A stretch of DNA of 64,000 bases, taken from the NCBI GenBank assembly GCA_950295325.1, contig OX485803.1:63379554-63443553 (forward strand). The letters run 5' to 3'. The notes below the pieces were generated by a model, which made no database searches, was not told the origin of the DNA, and saw only the letters and a list, made by a program, of their open reading frames with translations. Origin of the DNA: Polytrichum commune (lineage: Eukaryota > Streptophyta > Polytrichopsida > Polytrichales > Polytrichaceae). A program made the position numbers and the translations under genes. Numbering within the stretch: the stretch's first letter is position 1; each line of letters starts with the position of its first letter. Positions 25,601-37,873 of this stretch are shown here, in pieces.

Positions 25601-27460
25601 AGCAAATGCTAGGACTGAAGATACTAGTTCTCAGCAGGAGGGTGGACAGGTGTCAAAACCATTAGGGACACCTGGCTGGGGTGGCTCTCAGTCTCTTCCT
25701 ACAGATAATGTACCAGAAGTAGCATCAGGGTGGGATGACCTGGAAACTTGCACAAATACTACTGTACAGGAGAAAGGAAATTGGAGTCAGGCTGCAAATG
25801 GTAATTCTTTATCATGCCCTCAAAGGTCATATGCATCGAGAGGGACTTTCAATTGTTACATTTTGATTCATTCAGCATGTTCTGGACATCTTTGAAGGGT
25901 TCTAGCCTAGATGCTCGTGTCCCAAGTTTTTACTTGCATAAGTTCAGGGCATGAATTGTGTCTCCTTGTAAGGTTTGTGCCTTTGTGACGAACTATGTAA
26001 ATCTGCCCGATTCAGATCAAGAGGCCTTGATATAGTGACTCTGATTTTTCCAGTGTATTCCCTGTTCAAAGAATTTCATTTTCATTGCAACGTTTTGTTT
26101 TTATTCATATAATCAAGGAACAGCAGGATCTGCATCTACATCAATATTTCTTCTAAGGTTCTTTATGTCTTCTGATTTGCAGAAAAAAGTGGAGGATGGG
26201 GAACAAGGACAGGGGAACGAGTTCTGGATGACCAGGCGGCTGATGGCTGGGATTCTGTAGACACAGCACCTGAACAAACAGAAGCCGACAACTGGGGAAT
26301 CACCAAAGAGATTGGAACATCAAATTGTTATGCAGGGTCTAGGCCTCCTCGAACTCGACCTCGTGGTTTTGGAGCTAATCCTCAGCCACCAAGGCCGGAG
26401 ATCGAGCCTGAATACCAGGAAATTGATCAGCTTGTGAAGTCCATGCGGTTTATTCTGTTCAACCCGTGAGTACAGCTATCCTCTTGTAGTACTCTGGTTG
26501 CCACTTATCATTTCTATGGCAGGGATTGACTATTTTTTTGATACTGAAAGTGAATGGACCAATGGTGGACTGGTCTCACCTTTTTGATACTGGTAGAGTA
26601 TTTGAGGATGTTTTTATATTTGATACTGTTTGGGTCTATATACCATGCAAGAACCTTCATACCTAGGTGGAATTACCCTAGTATCAGTGTAGTATTATGA
26701 TTATGTGATTTAAGGTATATAGAGATTTCTTGTCTTGTGATACCCACCAATTATCAACATTTCACTGGTTCTACAAATTTGATATCAGTCAGGTAGGTTC
26801 TTTGATACCATCATGGATATTATGCATTGACATCACCTATGTACAATATTGGTATGGACCATACCAGAAGCTCTACTTTTTCTTTTTGGGATAATGTTCT
26901 GGCAGACCCAACTTGATGCAAATTGTTGACTGCTGCAGCAATTACAGCACTGGCACCCGGCTTCCTGATGAAGATGATACTACAGTGCAATCTTTACTGG
27001 CATACCATCCCAAATTCTCGGAGAAGGTTGGGTGTGGCGTCGCCTACATTAAGGTAAACACTTTGAGAGTGTTCATGGGTCTTTTCAAGATCACGTGGAT
27101 GAACCTACCTGTTATCTGCTAAAGTCACGTCAAATGGCTACTTTGTTGTACATGGTAGAATTGTTGAAATTGGCATTTTGTATGCCTCTTGTGTAAGCAT
27201 GCTAATCATTGTGATGTGTGTGTCAGATTGACAAAAGTCCTTTCGTTGAGGATAGGGAGAGCCGTTGCTTCTGGCTGGTTAGGATAGATGGAAGTGAGAC
27301 TGACTTCTCTTTTCACAAATGTGTGAAAGAGAAGGTTGCCCAGGAGTTTCCCTCTTTTGTGGACAGGTATAATGGTCTATATCTTCCAAAACGAGGCGAT
27401 CATGACCCCCCCGTAAATGTAACAAAAGGGGCTGAAACAGAGGCCAAGAAAGATGAATGA
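13625..27460 (+). CDS. NRPE1: RNA polymerase V largest subunit (21 exons)
   Basis: This gene encodes the largest subunit of plant nuclear RNA polymerase V, which makes scaffold transcripts in RNA-directed DNA methylation. Coding exons: 13625-13714, 13974-14085, 14362-14483, 14663-14791, 15433-15633, 15744-16070, 16327-16500, 17206-17361, 17660-18313, 18548-19906, 20086-20261, 20626-20719, 20999-21120, 21512-21678, 22171-22448, 22958-23131, 23448-23588, 23799-25800, 26183-26465, 26906-27053, 27227-27460. Phases agree at every junction and give 2380 aa. Residues ~55-70 hold a CxxC...GHF zinc motif, with CLGCG and CPHC farther on. The catalytic DFDGD is intact at 611-615. Exons 18-19 carry about 27 GW/WG motifs (Argonaute hooks) and two RGG-like boxes. 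The last two exons form a DeCL domain. That tail separates it from NRPD1. The Gln/Ser-rich end of Arabidopsis NRPE1 is absent. The start ATG has a good context and the N-terminus fits the family. Confidence 0.93.
23799..26465 (+). other. NRPE1 GW/WG repeat tail (exons 18-19)
   Basis: This is a low-complexity Gly/Trp/Asp/Asn/Ser/Lys region of roughly 760 residues (about 1493-2253). Tryptophans are spaced every 12-40 residues and mostly occur as GGW, DGW, SGW or WG. In this family such motifs bind AGO4-class Argonautes loaded with 24-nt siRNA. Internal duplications are visible: a block with NGWGSNTEGNVDGDGW is followed about 78 residues on by NRWGSNTEEKVDGDGW. FGNDRGWTPRGRGRGRG is followed later by FGNDRGWTPCGRGRGG. 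Exon 18 alone is 2002 nt. Antisense and off-frame readings through it are artefacts of the repeats. Confidence 0.85.
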
Positions 27461-29060
27461 TCATGCAGCTTGGAACTTGCCCAAAATAGCTCATTTTGAA
27501 AGAATTGAAGAATTATGTACAGGAAGTAATGATTGTGTTGGGAGCTTGTATATTGAAAGCCTGGAGGATCTCTTGACTAAGATTGATGGCAGCACAACCT
27601 GATGTAATCCGCACAGTGAAATCATGTGGACAAAATTTATGATATATTTTGTCAGTCAAAATATGGAGTTGTGAAGGTTAGTCTTAATTGAATGTTTATC
27701 TCATTTATGAACTGCCTGTACCTGAATAATTTTGTTGAGATATTAGGAGCAATAGGAGTCTTGACAAATATAATTAATGATATACTGTAGTTAAAAGTTG
27801 GAACAAAGATCACATATATTACTTCAGGGAGCGTAATTTAAAATATTTGAACAAGGTTCTAAGATATTCTACGACTCTCTGAAGAACTTACAAATTAGGT
27901 ACCTCTAGTCTGATGATAACTAGTTGAGATTACTTCTACTTGAATGCGCTTTGCATCTTCATTTATTCTTTGTAGAGTCTAGTTCTTTGAACAACTTCAC
28001 ATGACATACATATTATTTGAATGTTTTCAAATGTAACATAATGTAACCTAGAAACCTAGACACTCTTCATGCATAGCTGTGTTCAATGTTTTTGCTAACA
28101 TGCCAACTCTGACTTGTGTCAGCTGTCCAGAAGTCTAAAACATCGATGCTATTCTATGCCTGTACAAGTAAATGTAAAGCCACACTAGAAAAGTGCAGAT
28201 GTGTGTCTGAAGAAGTATAGTTCTGGTGTGATATGCAATCTTTACCTATCCCCAACAAGCAAGTTTACAACAAAAGCACTAAATGTAGTCTATGTTGTAC
28301 AAGACAATTTCAATCATTACTCTTAATTTGAATTGTGTTTGAATGCCTTGCGTGTGGAATGAGTTTAGTTTCAATAGGGTCTTAGTATAATAAGTCATTG
28401 TGTCATGCAAATGCTGGGTCAAATAAAACTGGGCTACACAGTTTTTGATGTGTTTTAACCTGGTTTCCCTGTCTGCAAGTGGTTATTTACTGTTACCCTG
28501 TATTGTGTCATGCTGCCTACATACCTTCCCCCTAAGTGTGGTCAGTTAACCTCAACCCTGCTTGATTAGACCAAAATATTTGATGTGGAAATTAGACATA
28601 AAAATTTTAGGTGCTGTGGTGGGTCTTACAACTCAGATCACAACAAATGACGGACGGGTGACAAATGAAGGCAATAAACGTTTTACAAGGTAAATACTGG
28701 TATATTATGAAAGTAACTGATCTTACATTTGAAACATAAATAAAATCAATCCTCTTCACACGAGGTGAGTGAAATGTTGGGAGTACTAAATAAGTATGAT
28801 GTACTTTGACTCCTATAAGTACAAACTATGTTTGTTCCATGCAACTCATGCAATAAGTTAAATACTAGTGCTGAATTGTTCTCTGAAATTGAACATGAAG
28901 TTGGTTAAGGCAGAGTACTGGATGCAATGGCTTAGGCTCATCAGTGACCATTCTGATCGTTTGATGACACTTGGAGAGGGAGAGTTGCAAAAGGAATGGC
29001 AACATGAGGAATTTGAGGAAGGTCATGATTTGTGCAGGGAATGTTAAGGTGGGGGAGCCA
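27461..29060. other. Convergent intergenic region
   Basis: This is the space between the stop codons of NRPE1 (+) and the dehydrogenase (-), so it holds both 3' UTRs. It is AT-rich with no recognised gene, repeat end or RNA. Poly(A) signals cannot be placed confidently. Confidence 0.45.
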
Positions 29061-32000
29061 TCAAAGATTAAACATTACTTTGATAGCATTGCCACCTTTG
29101 GCACTAGTCTCGAATGCATCCTTCACATCTTGCTGGGAGAATGCAAAACGGTGGGTGATGAGAGGTTTCACATCAATGCGCTGGCTGCTCAACAAGTCTA
29201 GGCACATTGGGTATGTGTTGCGGTATCGAAATACTCCCAGAATGTCCACTTCCCTGTATTAGTCCAAAACATCAATGTGTTTAGTGCATGTACATGTAAA
29301 ATTTAAGTTTGAATATGACAAATATGATCCCCCTTATGCCCTAATCAAAGCAATTAGAGCACAAGGATGAAAAGTCAACCCTCGCATGGGTCATCACTGT
29401 CAGAGTAAGAGGTGCCATGCACATGAGAAGCATCACCTTTCTAACCAACCTAAACACATCACCACCACTTACCAAAAAATAATGGAAACAATACACCAAA
29501 TTGCCATTGAATATTACCTATCTAGTTCTCAATAAACATAAAATTAGATGGCAAACAAACTCTGGTATGCATGTACACAAGTATGTCTCTGGGGAATTTG
29601 GGGCAGAGGGGTTGATCGGTACAAAGTGGTGCACCAACCCATGTCAAAATGTTTGAAAACGTAGGACGAATTCTCATGGTGAATGCAAGTGCATGCATTG
29701 GATGGAAATGTGAAATACCGAGAAGCCGCAGGGGTAATGGGGAGTGTCATATCATTTTCTCGCATTCCCACAATACAGACACATCCGGCTGAGCGAGTGA
29801 CATTCAATGAAGTCGTCAAGCTTTTGGTGACCCCCACACAGTCGCATGTGACGTCGATGGGCGCACCCATTGCCTTCTGCATTGCCTTGATCTCCTTCTC
29901 CATATCCTGCACACACGAATCCAGAAAAAAATAAGATTACAAACTACTTCACTGTTGCTGCAAGCAAGTGGCACAAAAGCTTGAAACATGTGGAAGTAAT
30001 CACTTAAAAGTAGGCATGTCTTATTCAGTTATTCATCTGAATTGGACATCTATATTTGAGTGGTGTGTGGTCAGGTGTGGATCCAAAAATGGACACCAAA
30101 AAGATGTGTTTAAAAGATGTTGGATTAAGTGCTTAAAATATGCTAATCATTCTAAGTTCAATATACTAAATATACCACTTAGTGAGGGTTGTATTAATTC
30201 AAGTCACACTCACAAATTTAGCCAAATTTCAAAGTTATCGAGGGCTTAATACAACCAAATTGTTGTTGAGTGACACCAAATTTATGACTACGGTAAATTC
30301 TATGCTCATTTACCATATATTTCAAGACATTTAGTGTGTGCCACATGCTTGTGAGTAAATAGTGTCAAGTGCCGGTACGTTCATCCCAAGTACTGCCGAT
30401 ACTTTCATGCTAAGTGTTGGTACTTTAAGTGTATAGTGCCAAGTGCCGAGATGAAGCATGCTTCCTAGATCTTTAATTTGGTGGCACTAATTCATAGCAT
30501 AAAGGAATATAATATCACCTTCACTAATAGGTTGGCAACGGTCTGCGACCCGACACAAATTGTCGATGCATGGTATTAGCTAAGGATGAAGTTGGTGCCT
30601 TTGTCTGCTTGCTCCATGGTGCGTTTTGCCGCATGGCTCAGTGTTGCGCCTTGAGCTAAGCCACGCCATAGGGCGCTGCCTAATGCGTTTCCCACCCTCA
30701 CTAATTTCCCACACTCACTAATTGGTATATTTAGTGTAGTGAACATAATTTTTTTGGGTGGGGGGGAAGGATATGACCATTTAATGAGCATTCACTTTGA
30801 CAATTAATAAGATATTCATATGAGCTCCAAAAATGATAAAAGAAAAATGCTATGGCTTGATTTGGATTTTCTAATCATTTCTTAATGATGGTGTGTTTCA
30901 TTTCCTATGAAGTAGGCGGCTAGTTGGAAGAGTAACCATTTAACACCCATCTAGCTTATTGTAAATGGGTTGAGGGTTAGACACCTCAGCATTTCTGGAG
31001 ATGAGCACCACGTCATTGGCTCCAAGCTGCTTTGCAAAAGACAAGCGCTCCGAGTGTGTGTCAGCAAGCACCACCCGAGGGCTTCCAAAGGCTTTGGCTA
31101 CGAGCAAGGTGACTAACCCAATGGCTCCACCGCCAATCACCAAAACACGCGTTTCAGGGCCCACACGTGCCCGTCGGCAAGCATGCACACCCACACTCAA
31201 TGGCTCACACATTGCACCCTCTTCCAGGGAAACATTCTCGGGAAGCTTGAAGCACATGTCGGCTGGGTGTACCACCTGCCACAATTAAAGACAAGCATTC
31301 AAATTCCGATGTCGAGTCAGACCTATAAAAACCATTCAAATTCCGAGGTTGAGTCAGACCTATAAATGTCAGACAATAATACAGTCGTCGTAGTCATGTA
31401 AGTTAATTACAGGTTAACCTTTGAGATTTTTTTTGGATTTGGAGGAATTGACCGTTGCTGGACTTGCATCCAGGTGAATGCATGGTATCAATAAGGGCTT
31501 TGAGTTCCAAGTCTTTGTATTCCCGAGTCATTGTTTGTGTCAATGCCATCCCAATACCATAAAATTGACACTAGAATAATTTTACGTAGGTATGAAGGTT
31601 CTTGAATGGTATATAAACTCATATGATATCAAAAAGAACGAACAAAAACATCCTCAAAGACTCGAACCCTACCGGTATCAGAAACATGTAAAAACCTCAT
31701 CATACATTACCTCACCCAATTCGTTTAAAAAATTTAACTCCAGCATTGGAATTCTACCTGATGTGCGAGTGAGCCATGCACGGGTGGAGTTGCAAAGAAC
31801 TGCATGTCTGGGCACAAATTGTAGAGACCTTCCTTACAGTAGTTGCATTTCCAGCAGGGAACACCAGGCTCTAGCGCCACGCGGTCACCAACAGCCAAAT
31901 GCTTCACATTACTCCCAATCTCCGCAATAATTCCTGAGCTCTCATGACCTACCACCATGGGCTCCTTCACCTCATACACTCCCACTCTCAAATGCTGCAC

Positions 32001-32656
32001 TCACAACATCCCACAAACAAATTTCACCCTGGGGAAATCTCGAGGCAAATGGTTTCACTCATCATCACATATATCCCACATGCAAACCATGTGTGTAGAC
32101 ATCACATGTTTCTTGCCTCACACTGCTCAATAACGTAAGAATGTTGAATTCATTAATCAACATTCAACATCACAAACTCCAGAAGAAAGGATTGAGTTCC
32201 GTGTAAATTACTGGTACACTCTATTTCAGATGGAAGAGGTAAACCTGGTACACCTTACGTGGTGACCATGACAGATTTGGCGTAATTTAATTTACCTGAA
32301 GATAATGGACATCACTACCGCAGATTCCCACTGCCTTAATTTGCACCCTCACCTGCGAGTCGCCTGCAAACACATTGAAGAGCTCGACTTTCATCAATCA
32401 ATACATCTGCCGCAATGTTCCAAGCAAGACACTGTTGATCTTTTCTTTACCATGGTGATTAATTCATGCCCCAAATTTACCCTAGTGTGATTTGAGCGGC
32501 TCCGACACTATGTAGTTGTGGGATTATCACAGGTCAAGAGTTAAGACACAGACCAAGAGACTCGGGTAGCTCATATGGCTGCACTTTCAAGTCGTTGATG
32601 CCGCAAATGAAAGCCGCCAAGTTCCCATCCTGCTGCGATTCTCCATGGGTTGACAT
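29061..32656 (-). CDS. SDH: Sorbitol / L-idonate dehydrogenase (6 exons)
   Basis: This is a zinc-dependent medium-chain dehydrogenase that oxidises polyols such as sorbitol (to fructose), or L-idonate, with NAD. It is expected to be cytosolic, since there is no targeting signal. Exons in gene order: 32554-32656, 32296-32363, 31758-31994, 30985-31275, 29719-29906, 29061-29253; phases agree and give 359 aa. The catalytic zinc site shows Cys49 in GICGSD, His74-Glu75 in GHES and Glu160 in CEPLS. The structural zinc site has Cys104, 107, 110 and 118. The nucleotide fold is GGGAIG near 184-189, where many relatives have GAGPIG. The Asp in VVLADT, about 23 residues downstream, favours NAD over NADP. 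The C-terminus NAIKVMFNL is typical of plant SDH. Sequence alone cannot separate sorbitol from idonate preference. Intron 4 holds a MITE (30157-30743). Confidence 0.92.
30157..30743. mobile_element. MITE in intron 4 of the dehydrogenase gene
   Basis: The left end (GTTCAATATACTAAATATAC, then CACTTAGTGAG) and right end (CTCACTAATTGGTATATTTA, then GTGTAGTGAAC) are inverted over about 31 bp with a few mismatches. The ends resemble the ACTACACTAAATAT family seen at 36321-36701 and 53754-54062. It fills more than half of the gene's longest intron (29907-30984). No coding frame is present. Confidence 0.65.
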
Positions 32657-34614
32657 GTCCGCTCCTGTGGGTATTTGCTACCTTAGCTGGAATTTTTCGG
32701 AATTGTTTTGGGAGCTCGAGGTCTGCAAGGGAAACCTCCACAACAATTCAGTAAGGGTTCGGCTGCCAGCTCAATAAATCATAGGCAGATAGAGAGAGAA
32801 TATGTATCATGCAGGGTAGGATTTGGGAGTCATGCAAAATCGGTGGTCCAGTGCCACTGTTACTCCTCCAAGAGACCCGACCAGAGGTGGGCTCCGAAAT
32901 GCTCAGAGTAGCTGAAATATATGAATTGCCCAACCGAGTGGCAAGTGAAATACTCACACCAAGGGCCAGATCTCAAAAGGTGTGGCAGTATGTGGGTAGA
33001 ATCTGATTGAAAAATTGTCTGCGGATACTCACAGTGCAAGAAAATCCGGGAGTCGTTGTATGTCAGATGCGGGATAACTAATTGCACTGTACCTACTCCA
33101 CACAGATCAGCGGCAATATATTTAAACCCTCGAAATGGAATGAGAAAATCATGTTGAACGACGAAGAATCTTTTAGCAGGTCATGCAAAAACCACTGCTC
33201 CAAATGCAAACAGCTGCAAAACGGCACTTGACATCCAGATTATTAGTCTTTGTGAAGTACTAAAATCCAATCTACATGTACACAACGTACCACATCCATG
33301 AGAGGTCCGTGCCCTCACCAAACTCCGCTGCGGAGTGTTTCAAATCAAATTGGTGATCTGGTGAGGCATCCATCCACAATGAGAATAATTGAGCCATGAT
33401 GAACTTGTATTATGATGCTTGCACTCTACAAATTCACAGTCCAGCCTGGCCACGATCAGCAAATCTGCATGTGGTGTGAGGAGTTTTTCTACAGATTGTG
33501 ATGAATTTGATAAAATCATGCTTGAGTTCAAAAAACTATATGAATTGTTTTTTGGATAAAAGGTTGAAATGTTGTGCGCATGCATCCCTCCGTCTATCTG
33601 TCTGCTTTGCTGAAATCTATGATGCAATTACTGTGCTGCAAAAGAAGTACCTCCTCTGAGGAAGAATATGCATGTGGCACATTTGTTGGGGAAGCTAGTT
33701 GGACATGTGTCCATCTTCCTAAACTCCCACGAGTTCCCTTGAACTAACTTAACCTTTTCATGATTTAAACGACTAAAATTTGCCTTGCCAACCTCATCCT
33801 CCATCCCTGAGCTCTCGCTTGAACCAACCCTATTAGCCTCGCGGTGATGATGCCTACCATCACCAACCTCTCATTGTGCCAAGCAAGCCACTCAATCGAT
33901 GTTGTTGTTCGCCATCTGACAACAGTTTGGGAAATTACAAACATAACTACAAATATAATCACAGGGGAACCGTTATGTACAACACTATCTTAACTTTAAG
34001 AAACTCATATACAAAACTTTTATAGTGAATTTTTTAGTAGATTTGTTTTTCGAGATGTAAATTTGTTATGTTAATTTAATGAATTTTTTTAATTGACGAA
34101 ATGCATAATTCTCCAATGCTAAAATTGCTCAAAATGTACTTCTCTACAATAGGGCAACATACCTTAGGTGAGGGAAGGGGGTGGGGGTTTAAGTTTTTGT
34201 GCTGGATGGATGAGAGGTATGCTTATATGTGATAATTCCCTCTTGACTTCTTTTTAGTGTTTCATGATGGAAAGAAATGAGGATGGCAAATTTTCATATT
34301 TTAAGTTTGAAAATTGAGATGATTATTGGAAATAAAGGTTGTAGATCAATAAATTGGAGTTATAAGTTCTTTTGATTTAGTATGAAAATTTCTTGAAGAA
34401 ACGTATAATTCTTTAAAATTGCTCAAGATGTAATTTATCTATAACATGGCTGCAAACCTTAGGGAGTCAAGTTTGTGTTGGATGGATGAGAGGTACACTT
34501 GTATGCAGTAACTCCCTCTCTACTTTTCATAAATGCAAGCAGATTCTCATAGATGAGGCAGTAGTGATCAAGATGGCTTTAGTTCTTGGAGAGTTAAGAG
34601 AGTTGATCTCATGG
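32657..34614. other. Intergenic, upstream of the dehydrogenase
   Basis: The first few hundred bases should contain the dehydrogenase promoter and 5' UTR. No motif could be placed. A direct similarity exists between 34150-34260 and 34440-34520 (GTTGGATGGATGAGAGGTA, then AACTCCCTC-like text). Nothing else was recognised. Confidence 0.4.
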
Positions 34615-34627
34615 AAAGCAAGTAATT

Positions 34628-34792
34628 ATGATGTGAGATGACCCTAAACTACCGGATGGTAATGAAGAGGTACACAAAACTAGATGGAGTGTGTGGGCGG
34701 CTCGATTCCCGGCCGTGAAATCTTCTCTCCATTTGACGAAAAAAATAGCAAGGTCACCACACGCCTCATTTGTTCCAAAAAGAGAGATAAAG
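34628..34792 (+). mobile_element. Possible short tRNA-derived SINE
   Basis: GGCTCGATTCCCGG near 34700 fits a Pol III B box, but the upstream A box is weak. The 165-bp unit is flanked by AAAGCAAGTAATT (34615-34627) and AAAGTAAGCAATT (34793-34805), a 13-bp duplication with two mismatches, and ends in a purine-rich AGAGAGATAAAG tail. It is unrelated to the 370-bp SINE family. The call depends on a weak promoter and a decayed duplication. Confidence 0.4.
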
Positions 34793-34805
34793 AAAGTAAG
34801 CAATT

Positions 34806-36320
34806 CATGTGTTGATTGGGTAATGTAGATAAACCTAACCTTAATCCCATGGAGTAAGTAAGTATGATCAACTTATTCTAGAATTTCTTGTGCTAAGCAC
34901 GTTGATGAGGTTGGAAATTGGAACGACCTTGGTTAAGTCTTCAAGTTCTTAGGGATCACACACTTGACGATTGCATGGCGCTCAAGACTTTGCAAGATCG
35001 CCACATAGGCCGTCACATCTCCCCATTGCATGACCATAACACTAACCCAAACCTTACATGGGAGGGTCGGGCGACCTCTTGGTCTTGGTTGGACAACCAA
35101 CCAAAATAAACCATGTGTACAAGATAATACTAGGGCATAGCACTCTTACGACTAGTTGTTCATTCTAATGTTGGAAGCAACAAATGTATGCATGTGCTAC
35201 ATAGTGGTGCTTTTAGGTTCATGATGGTTTTGGGTATACGAACCTTAAACGTGTCGGCAAATTAAACTGGATGGAAATGTTGTGGATGACAAAATGACGA
35301 AAGTGCAAGAGTGCAAGAGTGGACGGAAATATATTTAAGACATTGCACTAAAACTATTTTGGAGGAATCGAGTAACCCCTGCAACCATGAAAGTACATAC
35401 ATACATAACAACTTTTGGAACATTGGGTTGTTGCCGATGGGTGACATGTTAGCAAGGCTCCTTGATTCGCATGGAATCATTATGGCATCAAACGTAAAGG
35501 GATGCATGGGTTCGAGTGGCGTACAAATAACTAACTATACCTACCTAGTATGTGTGTCACATGCATGTGTCTTCCGCAAAGCTATGGCATTCAGCCACGT
35601 GCCACCACGGAGATGCAAGCTTACTTGCCTCTCCCATGCAAGTGCTTTTAAATTTCTTTCATGAAGACTCCAACCCCTTCTCTCCCTCATCAGTTCATTG
35701 CATTGGGAACTTTGAAAACCCTAGGACTCTAGTTTTTGAATTTGTTCCCTAGAGCACGACAAAAGTGCACCCCTTCAGTTCCAAGGCAACATACCTTATT
35801 TCTTCATCACAACCCCCAAAACAAAACAAACACCATTTCTGAATGTATAGTGGTTAATACCATATCAATCGTGATATTGTGAATCCATGTGTCTCGCACT
35901 AGCTTTCAGATCATAGTATTTTGCTGAGCATATAGATTAAAAGATCTACGTACAAATCCATATGATCTAAAATTTAATGTGGTCATTATAAGCACATTCA
36001 CTTAGAAATTTGCCATATTTATTTACTAATATGGTAATGCTTTTCTTGTTAACCATAACATTACGAAGCAACTACATGATGGTTTCTTTCCAAAGAAAGG
36101 AATTGCATTCTAAAAAAATTTGACAATTTACTTGTTGAAAAATTCACAATACACAACCTAAGTGTTGCCCATAAATAGGTTCCTAAAATTTAAAGATAAA
36201 CATGCTCGTGTGATACATGGTTCCATCAAACATAGCCAAGAAGTTGTGCAATATTTTGCATCATTTGAGTCACAAAGCTTTAAGTGATTTGAAATTGAAT
36301 GGAATACTTTGTAAATGACA
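34806..36320. other. Intergenic, nothing recognised
   Basis: Only short chance open frames (up to 117 codons at 35311-35664) without family resemblance or splice support were seen. Confidence 0.4.
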
Positions 36321-36701
36321 CAACACTAAATATTGGCATATATGGTATTTAATGTCATTATGGTAACTTTTTTAATGACAATTCTTAGGAATGAGTTTAC
36401 AAGTATTGTCTTCCCAACTTACTATTTATTTCTTCCGTTGTCCGATTATTGTAACAAAGTTTGATGTATTCTACGTCCTAATATTTTTGTGAAGAAATAT
36501 TGTTGTGGATGATTGGAATTTGAAAAAATGACTTTGTAATTGCAACATTGTAAATTTATAATGCCCAATTTATTTTACAAGGGATGACAAATAATCCAAG
36601 GTTTACATTTAGTGTTAGTGGCACTATACTGGCGGTGTACATTAGGTATTGAGCAATGCCGATAGCATTGGTGACACTAGATACAATATTTAGTGTAGTG
36701 C
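36321..36701 (-). mobile_element. ACTAAATAT-family MITE, intact copy
   Basis: Ends are ACACTAAATATTGGC and ACAATATTTAGTGTAGT, inverted. The sequence aligns (reversed) with 53754-54062 and with the split copy at 972-1905, including AACACTAAATGT, CAAATTCCAATCATCC and AAAAAGTTACCATA blocks. It is about 380 bp and non-coding. It serves as one of the uninterrupted references for the nested insertion near 1 kb. Confidence 0.7.
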
Positions 36702-37514
36702 TTGGGAATATCCGATTAAAGTTTATCACACTATATCCAAAGAAATGGTGTAGCACTATTGTGTAGACCATTGATTGTCAAGGAAGACTTTTACCATAAT
36801 AATATTCAGCTGCTATGAGCCGTTTCATTCTAATAATATTCAATGTCATTACTTCCCCCAAATAACTCATACTTTATCAAGCTGAATGTACTTAGACAAG
36901 CATCCATGAGGTTGAATTTTAGCACCTTACATGATGTATTCCCAACCCCACCCAATCTAGTCATTTAGTTGAACAATGTTATGACAATGCATTTGAGGCT
37001 TTTACCTACTTATTAACTTTTCTCCAATTTACATTCATTGTCATCCAAACTAATTTGGAATCATCATGAGAACTAAGCATGTGATGTGCATGGATGTGCA
37101 CCTCATTGATTTTCTTATATCCATAATAATGTGTATTGTGAAGTACTGTAGCAGGCTCTCTATTTCGACACAAAATAATGACTTCCCTATGAGATCTTGC
37201 CACGTGCTATCCTCACATTCGATAAGACCCACTTGCATCCGACGTGGAAACTACATTCCGGCACATATAAAGATGAAACATAGAGCCCTCTACAATAATA
37301 TGATGTCACAATTTTGTTGACTTTGGGGGACATACTCCTTGGATACACTATTTACAATAGACAAGCCTTTTGCGGCAAAACGGAGGGTCTCAACTTCATG
37401 CATGAGTGACTTATGCAGATCATTGACGGTAACCATGTCCAATAACAAGTCACTAGGTTATTTGGTCCACCTCAACTCCAAGATTATGATGTACCTTGAA
37501 TAAGGGATTTATTG

Positions 37515-37860
37515 ATTGGGGTGCAAGCATGGCAAAGTGGATAGCTCTCGATCCTTGCACATGTTTAAAGTGAAAGTGATTCAAATCAATACATGAATTT
37601 TGAGTTTTGTGAAAAAAAAAAACATTTAGAAAGTTCATAAACATTTTTAAAACATATTGATTTACAAATCTAAGCAATTTATGTTGAAGAAAAAATCTAC
37701 ATATTTTAGAAGATAGTACAAGTGACGTGCAAGTGGTGATATTAAACAAACAATTGTCAATTGTTTTTTTTTAAATATGATAAAATTACATTGAAGATGA
37801 CCTCAAGTGTAAAATGAATTCAAGGAATTAAAATTAAAAATTAAATAGTTAAGGTCATGA
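37515..37860 (+). repeat. Dispersed repeat related to 49956-50340
   Basis: It starts GGGGTGCAAGCATGGCAAAG and aligns with the left part of the element at 49956: GTGATTCAA, CATTTTTAAAACA, ATCTACAAA, GCAATTTATG, GTGCAAGTGG and AGTTAAGGTCATGA. Only one end is evident here, so this is probably a truncated copy. Confidence 0.6.
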
Positions 37861-37873
37861 GCAAAGGATGTTT

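Noticed and set aside
13625-27460. NRPD1 (Pol IV) or NRPB1 (Pol II) identity
   Set aside because: Pol II has heptad repeats, which are absent. NRPD1 has a DeCL domain but lacks a GW/WG-rich tail of this kind.
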